Part shown: one piece after another, positions 25,390 to 34,733 of the stretch
Position numbering within the stretch: position 1 is the first letter of the stretch
Layout of the letters: each line of letters opens with the position of its first letter
Source: Acetatifactor sp.
GTDB lineage: Bacteria > Bacillota > Clostridia > Lachnospirales > Lachnospiraceae
Direction: 5' to 3'
Assembly: GCA_022511425.1 (NCBI GenBank)
Contig: JAFLRO010000007.1
Span: 1-59,599 of the forward strand
DNA length: 59,599 bases
The notes under the pieces: generated by a model
What the model was told of the DNA's origin: nothing
The model's database searches: none
What the model saw: only the letters and a program-made list of their open reading frames with translations
Made by a program: the position numbers and the translations under genes

Positions 25390-28161
25390 CTATTTTTTAC
25401 CATTTTTTGCCCTTACTGCAAGGATAAGGACAATGCCTGCAATCACAGCAACTCCCACACAAACAATTGCCATCCACATGAAGAATCTTGTTCCGGTATT
25501 TCCTTCCGATCCCTGGATAGAAGCGTTCTCCTGGGGTGCAGCAGTAGGGATTCCCTCTCCCTTTATCAGCACCATGGCTGAAATAGAAGTTACAGATGCC
25601 ACGCCGTTTGTGATGGTCTCTAAGGCCTCTGTACCTGCCTTCTCTCCGTTAATACATACATTCCACACTCCCTCGGGAAGAGCGACCTCCACGGTTTCCT
25701 TATTGGGATTAAAAATAACGAAAAGTTCTTCGGCAGTTTCACCGTTAACACCGCCGTTGATACGGAAGGCTGTCACATTCTCAGGCAGCCCCTCTACAAC
25801 TGAGACATTTTGTTCTACATCCTGAGCGCTGCTAAGTCTAAGCGCACCGTGTGCTTTGCGGAAAGCAATCAGTCCCTTATAATACTGATACACATTCCAG
25901 TACTCTTCCTTTTCCAGTGTTTCCCATTTCAAGCTGTTGACAGAATCGGGCGATGAATAACTGTTTTCATCAAAAGAGCCACTGGCGGTAGGCTTGGACC
26001 GCAGCATTTCCTCTCCGGCCTGCATGAAAGGAATACCTTCCGCAGTGAGATAAATGGCTGCTGCCAAATTGTTCATCCGAATTTGTTCTTCTCTGGTGGT
26101 GCCCCTGACAGACCGGGTCAGACGATCCATCAATGTCAGATTGTCATGGCAGGATGCATAGTTAATTGTCTGAGCCGGAGTGGTACACCAGTCGGTCAGA
26201 CCCAGGAAGCACTGCTCAATGGTTCTCTCTTTGCCGGAAGCACCGGACACATAGCCGGTGGATGTATCGAATACGCTGCCCTTGAGAGCGTCCCTAATGG
26301 TATCGCTGAAATAGGCAAAGCCAGGTGTCTGGGTTGAATTTACCTGTGTGGCCATGATATAGCCATCCTTGGTCACGGTGGTGTTCATTGTCCACCCCTC
26401 ACCGTAGAAAATCACGTTGGGATGATCCTTGTGTACCTCTGTCACAATCTCATTGATGGTCTCTGTGTCAAGAAGGCCTACAAGATCAAAACGGAAACCG
26501 TCGATATGGTACTCGTCCGCCCAGTATTTTACGGAATCTACGATATATTTCCTCACCATGCTTCGCTCGGAGGCTGTGTCGTTTCCGCAGCCGGAGCCAT
26601 TGGAGTAAGAACCGTTTTCATTGATACGGGAAAAATATCCCGGAACAATCACATTAAAGCAGAAATCACCGGCGCTCTGCACATGATTGTACACCACATC
26701 CATAACGACACTAATGTCATTTTCATGCAGTACCTGAACCATCTGCTTCATCTCTCTTACACGCACTTCACCATTGTAAGGATCCGTGGAGTAGGAACCC
26801 TCCGGCACATTATAGTTCACGGGATCATAACCCCAGTTGAACTGCGCTTTTTCTTCCAACTTTGTCTCATCTACGGAACCGTAGTCATAGCTGGGCAGCA
26901 GATGCAGGTGGGTTATGCCCAGATCCTTGATGTGATCCAATCCGGTGGGAATACCGCCGGGTGTGGTAGTTCCGGTTTCCGTGAGTCCCAGAAATTTACC
27001 TACATGCTCAATGCCCGAACTTTTATCGGAAGACAGATCCCTCACATGCAGCTCATAAATGATGGCATCATTGTACGACATGCCCGCATGAGGATCACTG
27101 TCATTTTCCCAGCCCGAAGGATTGGTGGATGCCAAGTCAATAACCATAGCTCTGTCGCCGTTTACGCCGGTTGTCCTGGCGTAGGGATCACAAGCCTCTT
27201 TTTCCTGTCCGTTTAAGGTGACCACATAGGTATAATAAGTTCCGTTTACGTCGCCTTCCTTCTCAGCCACCCAAGTGCCGTTCACATCCGCCTGCATTTC
27301 AAGCTGTTCTAACAGATCGTCAGTACCCTTTGTTCCAGTCGCATAGAGATTGACTTTTACAGATTCAGCTGTAGGAGCCCAAACACGGAAGGATGTTTTT
27401 TGCGCGGTCCAAGTGGCGCCCAGATCACTTCCTGAGTAAGTGTATTCCGCCTCGAACTTTTCAGTGGAATAAATATTAGGCATCACGATCTTGTACTCTG
27501 TCTCTTCAAAAATAACTTTATATTCTTTGGTGAGCACCAGGGGTGTTTCCGGAGTCAGGATATATTCCCAGCGGTTTCCTTCCACAGCTTCCACTATGGA
27601 AATATCTCCGTCGGAACCCTGAATACGGAACACACTGTTCAAATCGCCCTCCACCGCGCCGGTCATATTGATGATGACACAGTTATTCTCATCGTCATAA
27701 ACAGCTTTGGAAAGTTTGACACCTGTGACAGCATCCTCGCCATACTCTTTGGTATAGCCCTCCACACCGGACTCAACATATACATGTACCGTTCCGGAAA
27801 CCATCTCGGATATGTCGATAAACTGATCCTTATCAATATCTTTCGCCCAACTGGAGGTGCGGACTATAAATCCAACGCTTGTTACGCCCGGTGTGATTAC
27901 CTTAGTGGCAACCATATCGCCGTCCTCTTCCTCAAAGGCATAGCCGTTTCCTTCACCGCCGACCTCCCAGAGCCAAACATCCCAGTCACTGTAGTTGCCG
28001 TCCTCACGGTGATAGTGCAGCTTCAGTACCAGATCCTCCGCCGCCTCTACAAGCGGCATGCTCCACAAGCCTTCAGCTGATGCCAGGAATATCAAGACAG
28101 TTGCCATGACAGCCGCCCAGATTCTCCGGAAACTCATTTTCTTTGCAACCTTGCCCAACAT
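25390..28161 (-). CDS. pulA: Type I pullulanase, secreted and membrane-anchored
   Basis: This enzyme cleaves alpha-1,6 bonds in pullulan, starch and glycogen fragments outside the cell. A signal peptide ends near residue 40. Next come a CBM41-like starch-binding domain (LVLKLHYHREDGNYSDWDVWLWE), an Ig-like region, a CBM48-like domain (TSFRVWAPTAESVKVNLY) and a GH13_14 catalytic domain. The pullulanase signature appears as FNWGYDP, with VVMDVVYNHV, nucleophile Asp in GFRFDLVG, acid Glu in FYGEGW, and CHDN. A C-terminal helix followed by RAKNGKK anchors it. I chose the ATG at 28161 because AGGAGG precedes it. Confidence 0.93.
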   Translation of the reverse strand: MLGKVAKKMSFRRIWAAVMATVLIFLASAEGLWSMPLVEAAEDLVLKLHYHREDGNYSDWDVWLWEVGGEGNGYAFEEEDGDMVATKVITPGVTSVGFIVRTSSWAKDIDKDQFIDISEMVSGTVHVYVESGVEGYTKEYGEDAVTGVKLSKAVYDDENNCVIINMTGAVEGDLNSVFRIQGSDGDISIVEAVEGNRWEYILTPETPLVLTKEYKVIFEETEYKIVMPNIYSTEKFEAEYTYSGSDLGATWTAQKTSFRVWAPTAESVKVNLYATGTKGTDDLLEQLEMQADVNGTWVAEKEGDVNGTYYTYVVTLNGQEKEACDPYARTTGVNGDRAMVIDLASTNPSGWENDSDPHAGMSYNDAIIYELHVRDLSSDKSSGIEHVGKFLGLTETGTTTPGGIPTGLDHIKDLGITHLHLLPSYDYGSVDETKLEEKAQFNWGYDPVNYNVPEGSYSTDPYNGEVRVREMKQMVQVLHENDISVVMDVVYNHVQSAGDFCFNVIVPGYFSRINENGSYSNGSGCGNDTASERSMVRKYIVDSVKYWADEYHIDGFRFDLVGLLDTETINEIVTEVHKDHPNVIFYGEGWTMNTTVTKDGYIMATQVNSTQTPGFAYFSDTIRDALKGSVFDTSTGYVSGASGKERTIEQCFLGLTDWCTTPAQTINYASCHDNLTLMDRLTRSVRGTTREEQIRMNNLAAAIYLTAEGIPFMQAGEEMLRSKPTASGSFDENSYSSPDSVNSLKWETLEKEEYWNVYQYYKGLIAFRKAHGALRLSSAQDVEQNVSVVEGLPENVTAFRINGGVNGETAEELFVIFNPNKETVEVALPEGVWNVCINGEKAGTEALETITNGVASVTSISAMVLIKGEGIPTAAPQENASIQGSEGNTGTRFFMWMAIVCVGVAVIAGIVLILAVRAKNGKK

Positions 28162-28226
28162 GATAAAAACCTCCTTTTTTGACAATAGAATCCAACAAAG
28201 TTCTCCTAAAACATGTTTCTGAAGAT

Positions 28227-28390
28227 CATTATATCACAAGCAAAGCTTGTGATCGACATTCGCCGTTTGCCGAATGAGCAAGCTCATTCTTCTCGCTTGC
28301 GCTCATTATATCACAGGCACAGCCTGTGACCGACATTCGCCGTTTGCCGAATGAGCAAGCTCATTCTTCTCGCTTGCGCTCATTATATCA
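28227..28390. repeat. Tandem 77-bp intergenic repeat, two copies and a partial third
   Basis: Units begin at 28227, 28304 and (partial) 28381, each with CATTATATCA. Each full unit holds three inverted repeats: CACAAGC/GCTTGTG (CACAGGC/GCCTGTG in the second copy), CATTCG/CGAATG, and ATGAGC/GCTCAT. The A-T to G-C exchange in the first stem is compensatory. The minus strand of each unit carries TATAAT next to the stem. It occupies much of the 363-base gap between the hydratase and pullulanase genes. Confidence 0.9.
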
Positions 28391-28449
28391 TATGTTTCGA
28401 AATAAGGAAAGCGTTTTCCGAAACTTTTGGTTGACGAATGCATTTTCGC

Positions 28450-28504
28450 AAAAGCAGCCATCCGCTTGCCTCTAAAAACTGAATATCAAGCGAATGGCTG
28501 CTTT
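28450..28504 (-). terminator. Rho-independent terminator of the hydratase gene
   Basis: A long stem of GCAGCCATTCGCTTG with CAAGCGGATGGCTGC on the minus strand, ending in TTTT, begins about 20 bases past the hydratase stop codon. Confidence 0.85.
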
Positions 28505-28524
28505 ATTCTTTGTTGTAAAATAAT

Positions 28525-30813
28525 TTAAACCCTATTATAATTAATCAGGCATCCCTTCAGGATAATCTGCCGCTCCTCATCGGTAAGCTCGCCCAGTCTC
28601 AGTTCAAAACTCCTAAGTTCACTCTCTCCCACCACATATGCAGTAATCGCCTCAGCTTTTTCCTCCACAGCCCTCTTGATGCCGGGGATAAAGAGGTAAT
28701 CCAAATTCTTAAAGGGCAAATCCCCCTCTTTAATCAGGAAGGGCAGCATGCCCCAATTGATCAGGTTGGAGCGATAGCGCTTTGTAGCATATTCATTGGC
28801 AATATTTGCCCAGCCGCCCAGCACCTTCTGGCAGGAGGCCGCCTGCTCTCTTGCAGAGCCGTCTCCGGGTTTTACAGCAAAGATGGTGGAACCAAATCCT
28901 GTATTGGTATGGTCAGCATCCGGGTACTGTGTCTTGATTACGCCCATCAAATCTTTTACCACGGGAAGTACATGACAGGGATGCCCGCCGTTCATACGCT
29001 CGGTTTCAGCCTTCTGAATCTCCTTGGCCCTTGCCACATAATTTGGATCCTTTCGGCTTAAGGTAAACTCTGCCAGCCCCAGAGGGTTAGAACGGTAGGA
29101 AGAAGTCTCACCTGAGGGAATCAACTCGTCTGTGGTTGTCACGGGGTCATGAATCTCGCTGACCACCTGTAGCACCAGATTCTCTGGCAATTCACCCATT
29201 GCGGGCCAGTCCTTGATGTTGGGTCCAAACTGGATCTCCACATCGGGATCCGCTGCACCGTGGGAATCAAATACACGATTCTCATAAATTTTGCTGTCAA
29301 AATGATATTTATATTTTCCAATCTCTCCGTCAAAATCCGTTGCAGGAGTCAATACACCCTTGTTTGCTGCTGTAGCAGCGATGGAACGGGCATCCATCAG
29401 AGCCACAGAGGAAATCTGACCGCTCTGCAGCTTACTTCCCTCACGGTTGGGGAAGTTTCTGGTGGAATGGCGGATACTGAAAGCATTGTTTGCCGGCGTG
29501 TCGCCTGCACCGAAGCAGGGACCGCAGAACGCAGTCTTCATCACAGCGCCGGTCTCTAAGATTGTGGCGGCGCAGCCATTCCGGATCAGCTCCATATAAA
29601 CGGGCATGGAGGCAGGATATACACTCAGGGTAAATCCATCGGAACCAATGTATTGACCCTTCAAGATATCCGCTGCAGCACAGATATTTTCAAAACCGCC
29701 ACCTGCACAGCCTGCAATAATTCCCTGATCAACCATGAACTTGCCGTTCTTTACCTTATCCTTCAGATGAAACTCCACAGCACCGTCCAGGCTCACCTGC
29801 GCCCGCTTCTCTGTCTCATCCAGAATATCCATGAGATTTGCATTCAGCTCCTCGATGGTATATGTATTGCTGGGGTGGAAGGGCATAGCAATCATCGGTC
29901 GTACCTTGCACAGGTCAACCTCAATCATGCCGTCATAATAAGCCACATCTCCGGGATTCAGTTCCTTGTACTCTTCTTTCCTTCCGTGAATCTCATAGAA
30001 CTCTTCAATTTCCGCATCCGTCTTCCAGATAGAGGACAGGCATGTGGTCTCTGTGGTCATCACATCAATGCCGATACGGAAGTCAGCGCTTAAGTTAGCC
30101 ACACCCGGGCCTACAAACTCCATCACTTTGTTCTTTACATAGCCGTTCTTGAACACAGCGCCAATAATCGCCAGCGCCACATCCTGAGGTCCTACGCCCT
30201 TTACAGGAGCCCCCGTCAGGTAAACGCCCACCACGCCGGGCATATTGATATCATAGGTCTGATTCAGCAGCTGCTTGACCAGCTCCGGACCACCCTCACC
30301 CATCGCCATGGTGCCCAGAGCGCCGTAACGGGTATGGGAATCAGAGCCCAGAATCATCCTGCCGCCCCCTGCAAGCATCTCTCTTGCAAACTGATGGATA
30401 ACTGCCTGATGAGGAGGCACATACACACCTCCGTACTTTTTCGCACAGGTCAGACCAAACATATGGTCATCCTCGTTGATGGTGCCGCCCACTGCACACA
30501 GGGAATTATGGCAGTTGGTAAGTACATAGGGCATGGGAAACTTCTGTAATCCTGACGCCCTTGCCGTCTGGATAATGCCTACAAAAGTAATATCGTGGGA
30601 TGTGAGCTTATCAAAGCGAATTTTCAGCTTATCCATGCTGCCCGAGGTGTTGTGGCTCTCAAGGATGCCGTAAGCGATAGTGTTCTTCGCCGCTTCCTCC
30701 CGGGTGATTTCTTTACCTGTCTTAGATTTTAACGCCGCAGCTGCTTCCGGCCCCTCCGCCACAATCTCTGTGCCGTTTACCAGATAAGCGCCGCCCTGCA
30801 GTAATGTTACCAT
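28525..30813 (-). CDS. Aconitase-family hydratase ([4Fe-4S])
   Basis: The 762-residue protein has the aconitase layout. The iron-sulfur ligands are one Cys in GIIAGCAGG and two in [10 protein letters not shown] (CxxC). Substrate and swivel-domain motifs include [20 protein letters not shown] and [14 protein letters not shown]. It may be aconitate hydratase, or belong to the related uncharacterised YbhJ-type hydratases of similar size; I cannot separate these. It has its own promoter (TTGCAA-17-TATAAT) with two 22-bp direct repeats just upstream, and a strong AGGAGG site. No citrate synthase or isocitrate dehydrogenase gene is nearby. Confidence 0.8.
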   Translation of the reverse strand: MVTLLQGGAYLVNGTEIVAEGPEAAAALKSKTGKEITREEAAKNTIAYGILESHNTSGSMDKLKIRFDKLTSHDITFVGIIQTARASGLQKFPMPYVLTNCHNSLCAVGGTINEDDHMFGLTCAKKYGGVYVPPHQAVIHQFAREMLAGGGRMILGSDSHTRYGALGTMAMGEGGPELVKQLLNQTYDINMPGVVGVYLTGAPVKGVGPQDVALAIIGAVFKNGYVKNKVMEFVGPGVANLSADFRIGIDVMTTETTCLSSIWKTDAEIEEFYEIHGRKEEYKELNPGDVAYYDGMIEVDLCKVRPMIAMPFHPSNTYTIEELNANLMDILDETEKRAQVSLDGAVEFHLKDKVKNGKFMVDQGIIAGCAGGGFENICAAADILKGQYIGSDGFTLSVYPASMPVYMELIRNGCAATILETGAVMKTAFCGPCFGAGDTPANNAFSIRHSTRNFPNREGSKLQSGQISSVALMDARSIAATAANKGVLTPATDFDGEIGKYKYHFDSKIYENRVFDSHGAADPDVEIQFGPNIKDWPAMGELPENLVLQVVSEIHDPVTTTDELIPSGETSSYRSNPLGLAEFTLSRKDPNYVARAKEIQKAETERMNGGHPCHVLPVVKDLMGVIKTQYPDADHTNTGFGSTIFAVKPGDGSAREQAASCQKVLGGWANIANEYATKRYRSNLINWGMLPFLIKEGDLPFKNLDYLFIPGIKRAVEEKAEAITAYVVGESELRSFELRLGELTDEERQIILKGCLINYNRV

Positions 30814-30865
30814 ACCATATCCTCCTTAAGCCCTTCTACCTGATCTCATGCAACATACACCAGAT

Positions 30866-30894
30866 ATTATAAAGGAAAGTAAAAGCTGTTGCAA
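30866..30894 (-). promoter_or_regulatory. Sigma-A promoter of the hydratase gene
   Basis: On the minus strand TTGCAA and TATAAT are 17 bases apart, about 50 bases before the start codon. Confidence 0.65.
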
Positions 30895-30898
30895 TGGT

Positions 30899-30942
30899 AA
30901 AATGCCCTGGGAAACTATTAAAAATACCTTGGGAAACTATTA
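30899..30942. repeat. Two tandem 22-bp direct repeats upstream of the hydratase promoter
   Basis: Units 30899-30920 and 30921-30942 share AAAAT.CC.TGGGAAACTATTA, differing at two or three positions. They begin four bases upstream of the -35 box and reach the stop codon of the neighbouring HTH-Uma2 gene. A 22-bp period puts both copies on one face of the DNA, as for a dimeric activator. Confidence 0.7.
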
Positions 30943-31725
30943 ATCAGGATAATTTTGAATCAGCCGGACTATTTCATCCAGGTCAATCTGCAACTCTTCC
31001 CCATAGAGAGCAAGACCGGCTTTTCCCTTCAAGGGCACCATATGGGCTGTAAAATCATCCCGCCAGTCATAAGTGACTAACATACGGCGCTCCGGATCCA
31101 GGATCCAGTACTCCCGCACACCTGCATCCACATATTTTTGCAGCTTTTTAATATAATCCTTACGCCTTGTGGACTCCGATACAATCTCCAGACAAAAGTC
31201 GGGAGCCCCCATAATGCCCCACTTACAAATCTTACTCCTGTCGCACAGGATCAGGATATCGGGCTGTACCATGGTCCTGTCATCACAGTCGAGCCTTACA
31301 TCAACCGGAGCCATCATGGGAAGACAATCCCCATTCCTGCTTTCAATAAAGCTGCTAATTTGAGTAAACAACTTTCCGAGAAGATGCTGGTGGACGAAGG
31401 ATGGTGCTGCCATATCATAAATCACACCCTCGATCAGCTCCGCGCGCCTGTCCTCCGGCAAGGTATAATAATCCTCCAGAGTATACTCTCCCGGCTTACG
31501 GGGGCGGTCCGTCGAATAAACACTGGCTTCTCTTACTGTCTGAGATGCTTTGGCCTCTTCAGAGAGCACCTGTTCCAACGCACGTCGGGTAGCATACCTT
31601 GGATGCTCCGTCTCCCCGGAAAAAATCTTCTGCAGGGTTCCCAGCGGCACACCGCTATACTCAGACAACTGTGCCAGACTGTAACCACGCTCCTGCTTGA
31701 TCTGCTTCATTTCATCCAAAGTCAT
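30940..31725 (-). CDS. HTH-fused Uma2-family protein (PD-(D/E)XK nuclease fold)
   Basis: Residues about 1-50 form a Cro/CI-like helix-turn-helix (GYSLAQLSEYSGVPLGTLQKIF). Residues about 75-240 match the Uma2 (DUF820) family: YTLEDYYTLPEDRRAELIEGVIYDM, then PDILILCD, FCLEIVSESTRRKDYIKKLQKYVDAGVREYWILDP. The acidic and lysine residues of the nuclease core (PD, ExVS, K) are kept. Uma2 proteins are often linked to mobile DNA, but cellular roles are unproven. I chose the ATG at 31725, with AAAGGA upstream; an upstream extension lacks a ribosome binding site. Confidence 0.8.
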   Translation of the reverse strand: MTLDEMKQIKQERGYSLAQLSEYSGVPLGTLQKIFSGETEHPRYATRRALEQVLSEEAKASQTVREASVYSTDRPRKPGEYTLEDYYTLPEDRRAELIEGVIYDMAAPSFVHQHLLGKLFTQISSFIESRNGDCLPMMAPVDVRLDCDDRTMVQPDILILCDRSKICKWGIMGAPDFCLEIVSESTRRKDYIKKLQKYVDAGVREYWILDPERRMLVTYDWRDDFTAHMVPLKGKAGLALYGEELQIDLDEIVRLIQNYPD

Positions 31726-31856
31726 ACGCCACATCCTTTCTGCGGTATGCTCCGCTGTGCTTTTCTGTGGTTTATCTGACTTTATCTTATCCCTTTCCAA
31801 CCCGTTTGTCAACCGTATTTAATCCGTAAATATCCGTTTTCAAACCGTATCAACAA

Positions 31857-31988
31857 CTAATTTATCGTTAATCCATTCGCTTCAACGTAAAAAATATAAT
31901 CATGTTCATATTTACTTTCCATATGACAGATCAAAACTGTGGCAAAGTTCCAATATAATCCTGTGTCCACAGCCATTACCACTTTCAT
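31857..31988 (-). CDS. Possible 43-residue protein or gene fragment
   Basis: An ATG at 31988 with GGGAG upstream opens a 43-codon frame ending GLTIN. It has aromatic-rich content (VDTGLYWNFATVLI), and no family is recognised. It could be the end of a decayed gene, since the frame stays open upstream into the glgP terminator. This is the only candidate in the 407-base stretch 31726-32132. Confidence 0.25.
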   Translation of the reverse strand: MKVVMAVDTGLYWNFATVLICHMESKYEHDYIFYVEANGLTIN

Positions 31989-32061
31989 ATTCCCATTCTC
32001 CCGGGAAGTGACATGTCCATACTCCGGACTGTTCACATCTGTGTTGATCTCAAGGGACAAA

Positions 32062-32101
32062 ACAAGGCACACAAAGGCATTTCTGCCCATGTGTGCCTTG
32101 T
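32062..32101 (-). terminator. Rho-independent terminator of glgP
   Basis: On the minus strand ACAAGGCACAC pairs with GTGTGCCTTGT, followed by TTTTG. It begins about 30 bases past the glgP stop codon. Confidence 0.8.
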
Positions 32102-32132
32102 GTACTTGTCTTTTACTGATTCCTCTGGTGAA

Positions 32133-34625
32133 TTACTTCAGCACCACCTTATCCAGGTGCCAGATCTCATCCACATACTGTTGGATAGTTCTGTCTGAGG
32201 TGAATTTGCCTGAGCCAGCCACGTTGAGAATAGCGCTTTTTGCCCAACTCGCCTTGTTCTTATAGGCTTCCTCCACCTTTTTCTGGGCCTCCGCATAGGA
32301 CCGGAAATCTTTTAGGATGAAGTAGGTATCCGCTTTAGAAGTGGACAGGGTGTTCAGCAGAGAGTTATACAGAGGACGGAACAGCTCCTTGTCCCCGGAA
32401 TAGGTACCGTCAACCAGCTGATCCAGAACTCTTCTGATATCTCCGTCGCTGTTATAAATATCCATGGGGTTATAACCGCCATGCTGCTCGTAACCTATCA
32501 CCTCGTCGGAGCTCAGGCCGAAGATAAATGCGTTCTCCTCACCCACTTCCTCTACGATTTCCACATTTGCACCGTCCATGGTGCCCAGGGTCAATGCACC
32601 GTTTAGCATGAACTTCATGTTGCCGGTACCGGAAGCCTCCTTGCTGGCAGTGGAAATCTGCTCGGATACATCTGCTGCCGCAAAGATAATCTCTGCATTA
32701 GACACGTTATAATTCTCGATAAATACAACCTTGATCTTACCGCCAATAGAATTATCGCTGTTTATCACATCCGCCACAGCATTTATCAACTTGATGGTAA
32801 GCTTTGCGTTACGGTAACCTGCGGCTGCCTTTGCACCAAAGATGAAAGTTCTGGGGAAGAACTCCTTCTCAGGATGCGCCTTCAAATCGTTGTATAAGTA
32901 CATCACATGGAGGATGTTCAAAAGCTGTCTCTTGTACTCATGGAGACGTTTTACCTGTACATCGAATATGGAGTTGGGGTCTACCTCGATGCCGTTGTGC
33001 TCCTTGATATATTTTGCCAGACGCAGCTTGTTCTTGTACTTGATCTCCATGAACTCCTTCTGTGCCTTGCTGTTGTCCGCCACATCCCTAAGCTTTGCTA
33101 TCTGGGGCAGATCCGTGATCCAGCCGTCACCAACCTTGGATGTCACCCAGTCTGCAAGCAAGGGATTTCCGTGCAGAAGGAAACGTCTCTGGGTAATACC
33201 GTTGGTCTTGTTATTGAATCGCTCAGGGTACATCTCATAGAAGTCACGCAGCTCCTGCTTCTGCAAAATCTCCGTGTGCAGCCTTGCCACACCATTTACA
33301 GAGTAGCCTGCCACGATAGCCATGTGAGCCATCTTTACCTGTCCGTCATACAAGATTGCCATCTTTCGGATCTTTTCCTGCACATCCACACCGTAGATAT
33401 TGGAGTACTTCTGCTCGATCTCCATCACAAACCTGCGGTTGATTTCCTCCACAATCTGATATACCCGGGGAAGCAGCCGGGAGAACAAGTCAATGGGCCA
33501 CTTCTCCAGCGCCTCTGCCATAATGGTATGATTCGTGTAGGCACAGGTATGGGTAGTGATATACCATGCTTCATCCCAAGATAGGTTGTAGTCGTCCAGC
33601 AGGATACGCATCAACTCAGGCACTGCCACAGTGGGGTGAGTATCGTTCAGCTGGAAAGTCACCTTCTCGTGGAAATGACGGATATCATCATGCGTTTTCA
33701 TATACTTTGCCACTGCCCTCTGCACGGATGCAGAGATAAAGAAATACTGCTGTTTTAAGCGCAGCTCCTTGCCGGCATAATGGTTGTCATTAGGGTACAG
33801 CACTTCCACAAGGTTCCTGGCCAGGTTCTCCTGCTCTACGGCCTTGCGATAGTCTCCCTGATCAAAGGAATCCAGCTGGAATACCTCCATGGGTTCCGCA
33901 TCCCAGATACGCAGCGTGTTGACGATGCCGTTTCCGTATCCCACGATGGGCAGATCGAAGGGAACAGCTCTCACAGCCTGATAGCCCTCCTGCACAAAGT
34001 GGCTCTGGCCGTTCTCATCGGTGCGCAGCGCCACATAGCCGCCAAACTTAACGGTCATTGCGTACTCCGGGCGGCGAAGCTCAAAGGGATTGCCGTCAGC
34101 CAACCAGTTGTCAGGCACCTCCACCTGATAGCCGTCGCGGATCTCCTGCTTGAACATGCCATAGCGGTAACGGATACCGCAGCCGTAAGCAGGGTATCCC
34201 AGAGTAGCCAAGGAATCCAGGAAGCAGGCCGCGAGACGCCCCAGGCCGCCGTTGCCCAGAGCTGCGTCGGGCTCCTGATCTTCGATCAAGTTCAGATCCA
34301 GACCTAACTCCTCCATAGCCTCCTTCACAGGCTTGTAAGCCTGCATATTGATCAGATTGTTGCCCATAGCGCGCCCCATCAGAAACTCCATGGACATGTA
34401 GTATACCATTTTAGGATCTTCCTTCTCATATGCCTTTTGGGAGTCCATCCAGTTCTGGATGATCTGATCCTTAATCGCAAGAGAAGCCGCCTGGAAAATC
34501 TGCTGAGGAGTAGCTTCCTCCAGCTCCTTGCGGTACTGTGTCCTTACATTATAGAGGACACTTCTCTTAAAAAGCTCTTTGTCAAACTTTGCCTTTTCTG
34601 CTTTCTTTGGTGCCACATTCTTCAT
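32133..34625 (-). CDS. glgP: Glycogen/alpha-glucan phosphorylase
   Basis: The enzyme releases glucose-1-phosphate from the ends of alpha-1,4-glucans, using pyridoxal phosphate. The PLP-lysine motif EASGTGNMKFMLNGALT, the N-terminal EPDAALGNGGLGRLAACFLDS and the phosphate-binding region are all intact. The 830 residues begin at ATG 34625 with AAGGAGA upstream. It has its own promoter at 34682-34710. An inverted repeat, ATTCTGTT/AACAGAAT (34645-34680), lies in the leader near the ribosome binding site. It fits with glgC/glgD, pulA and the debranching enzyme in this window. Confidence 0.97.
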   Translation of the reverse strand: MKNVAPKKAEKAKFDKELFKRSVLYNVRTQYRKELEEATPQQIFQAASLAIKDQIIQNWMDSQKAYEKEDPKMVYYMSMEFLMGRAMGNNLINMQAYKPVKEAMEELGLDLNLIEDQEPDAALGNGGLGRLAACFLDSLATLGYPAYGCGIRYRYGMFKQEIRDGYQVEVPDNWLADGNPFELRRPEYAMTVKFGGYVALRTDENGQSHFVQEGYQAVRAVPFDLPIVGYGNGIVNTLRIWDAEPMEVFQLDSFDQGDYRKAVEQENLARNLVEVLYPNDNHYAGKELRLKQQYFFISASVQRAVAKYMKTHDDIRHFHEKVTFQLNDTHPTVAVPELMRILLDDYNLSWDEAWYITTHTCAYTNHTIMAEALEKWPIDLFSRLLPRVYQIVEEINRRFVMEIEQKYSNIYGVDVQEKIRKMAILYDGQVKMAHMAIVAGYSVNGVARLHTEILQKQELRDFYEMYPERFNNKTNGITQRRFLLHGNPLLADWVTSKVGDGWITDLPQIAKLRDVADNSKAQKEFMEIKYKNKLRLAKYIKEHNGIEVDPNSIFDVQVKRLHEYKRQLLNILHVMYLYNDLKAHPEKEFFPRTFIFGAKAAAGYRNAKLTIKLINAVADVINSDNSIGGKIKVVFIENYNVSNAEIIFAAADVSEQISTASKEASGTGNMKFMLNGALTLGTMDGANVEIVEEVGEENAFIFGLSSDEVIGYEQHGGYNPMDIYNSDGDIRRVLDQLVDGTYSGDKELFRPLYNSLLNTLSTSKADTYFILKDFRSYAEAQKKVEEAYKNKASWAKSAILNVAGSGKFTSDRTIQQYVDEIWHLDKVVLK

Positions 34626-34681
34626 GTTGACAATCTCCTTTAATATTCTGTTCCATGATATATGAATCAAATAACAGAATC

Positions 34682-34710
34682 ATTATACCAAATTTTCCAT
34701 CCAATTCCAA
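34682..34710 (-). promoter_or_regulatory. Sigma-A promoter of glgP
   Basis: On the minus strand TTGGAA and TATAAT are separated by exactly 17 bases. The start of transcription would fall just at an 8-bp inverted repeat (34645-34680) that may be an operator or leader hairpin. Confidence 0.6.
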
Positions 34711-34733
34711 CAGATATTTTACTTACAGTTCTC

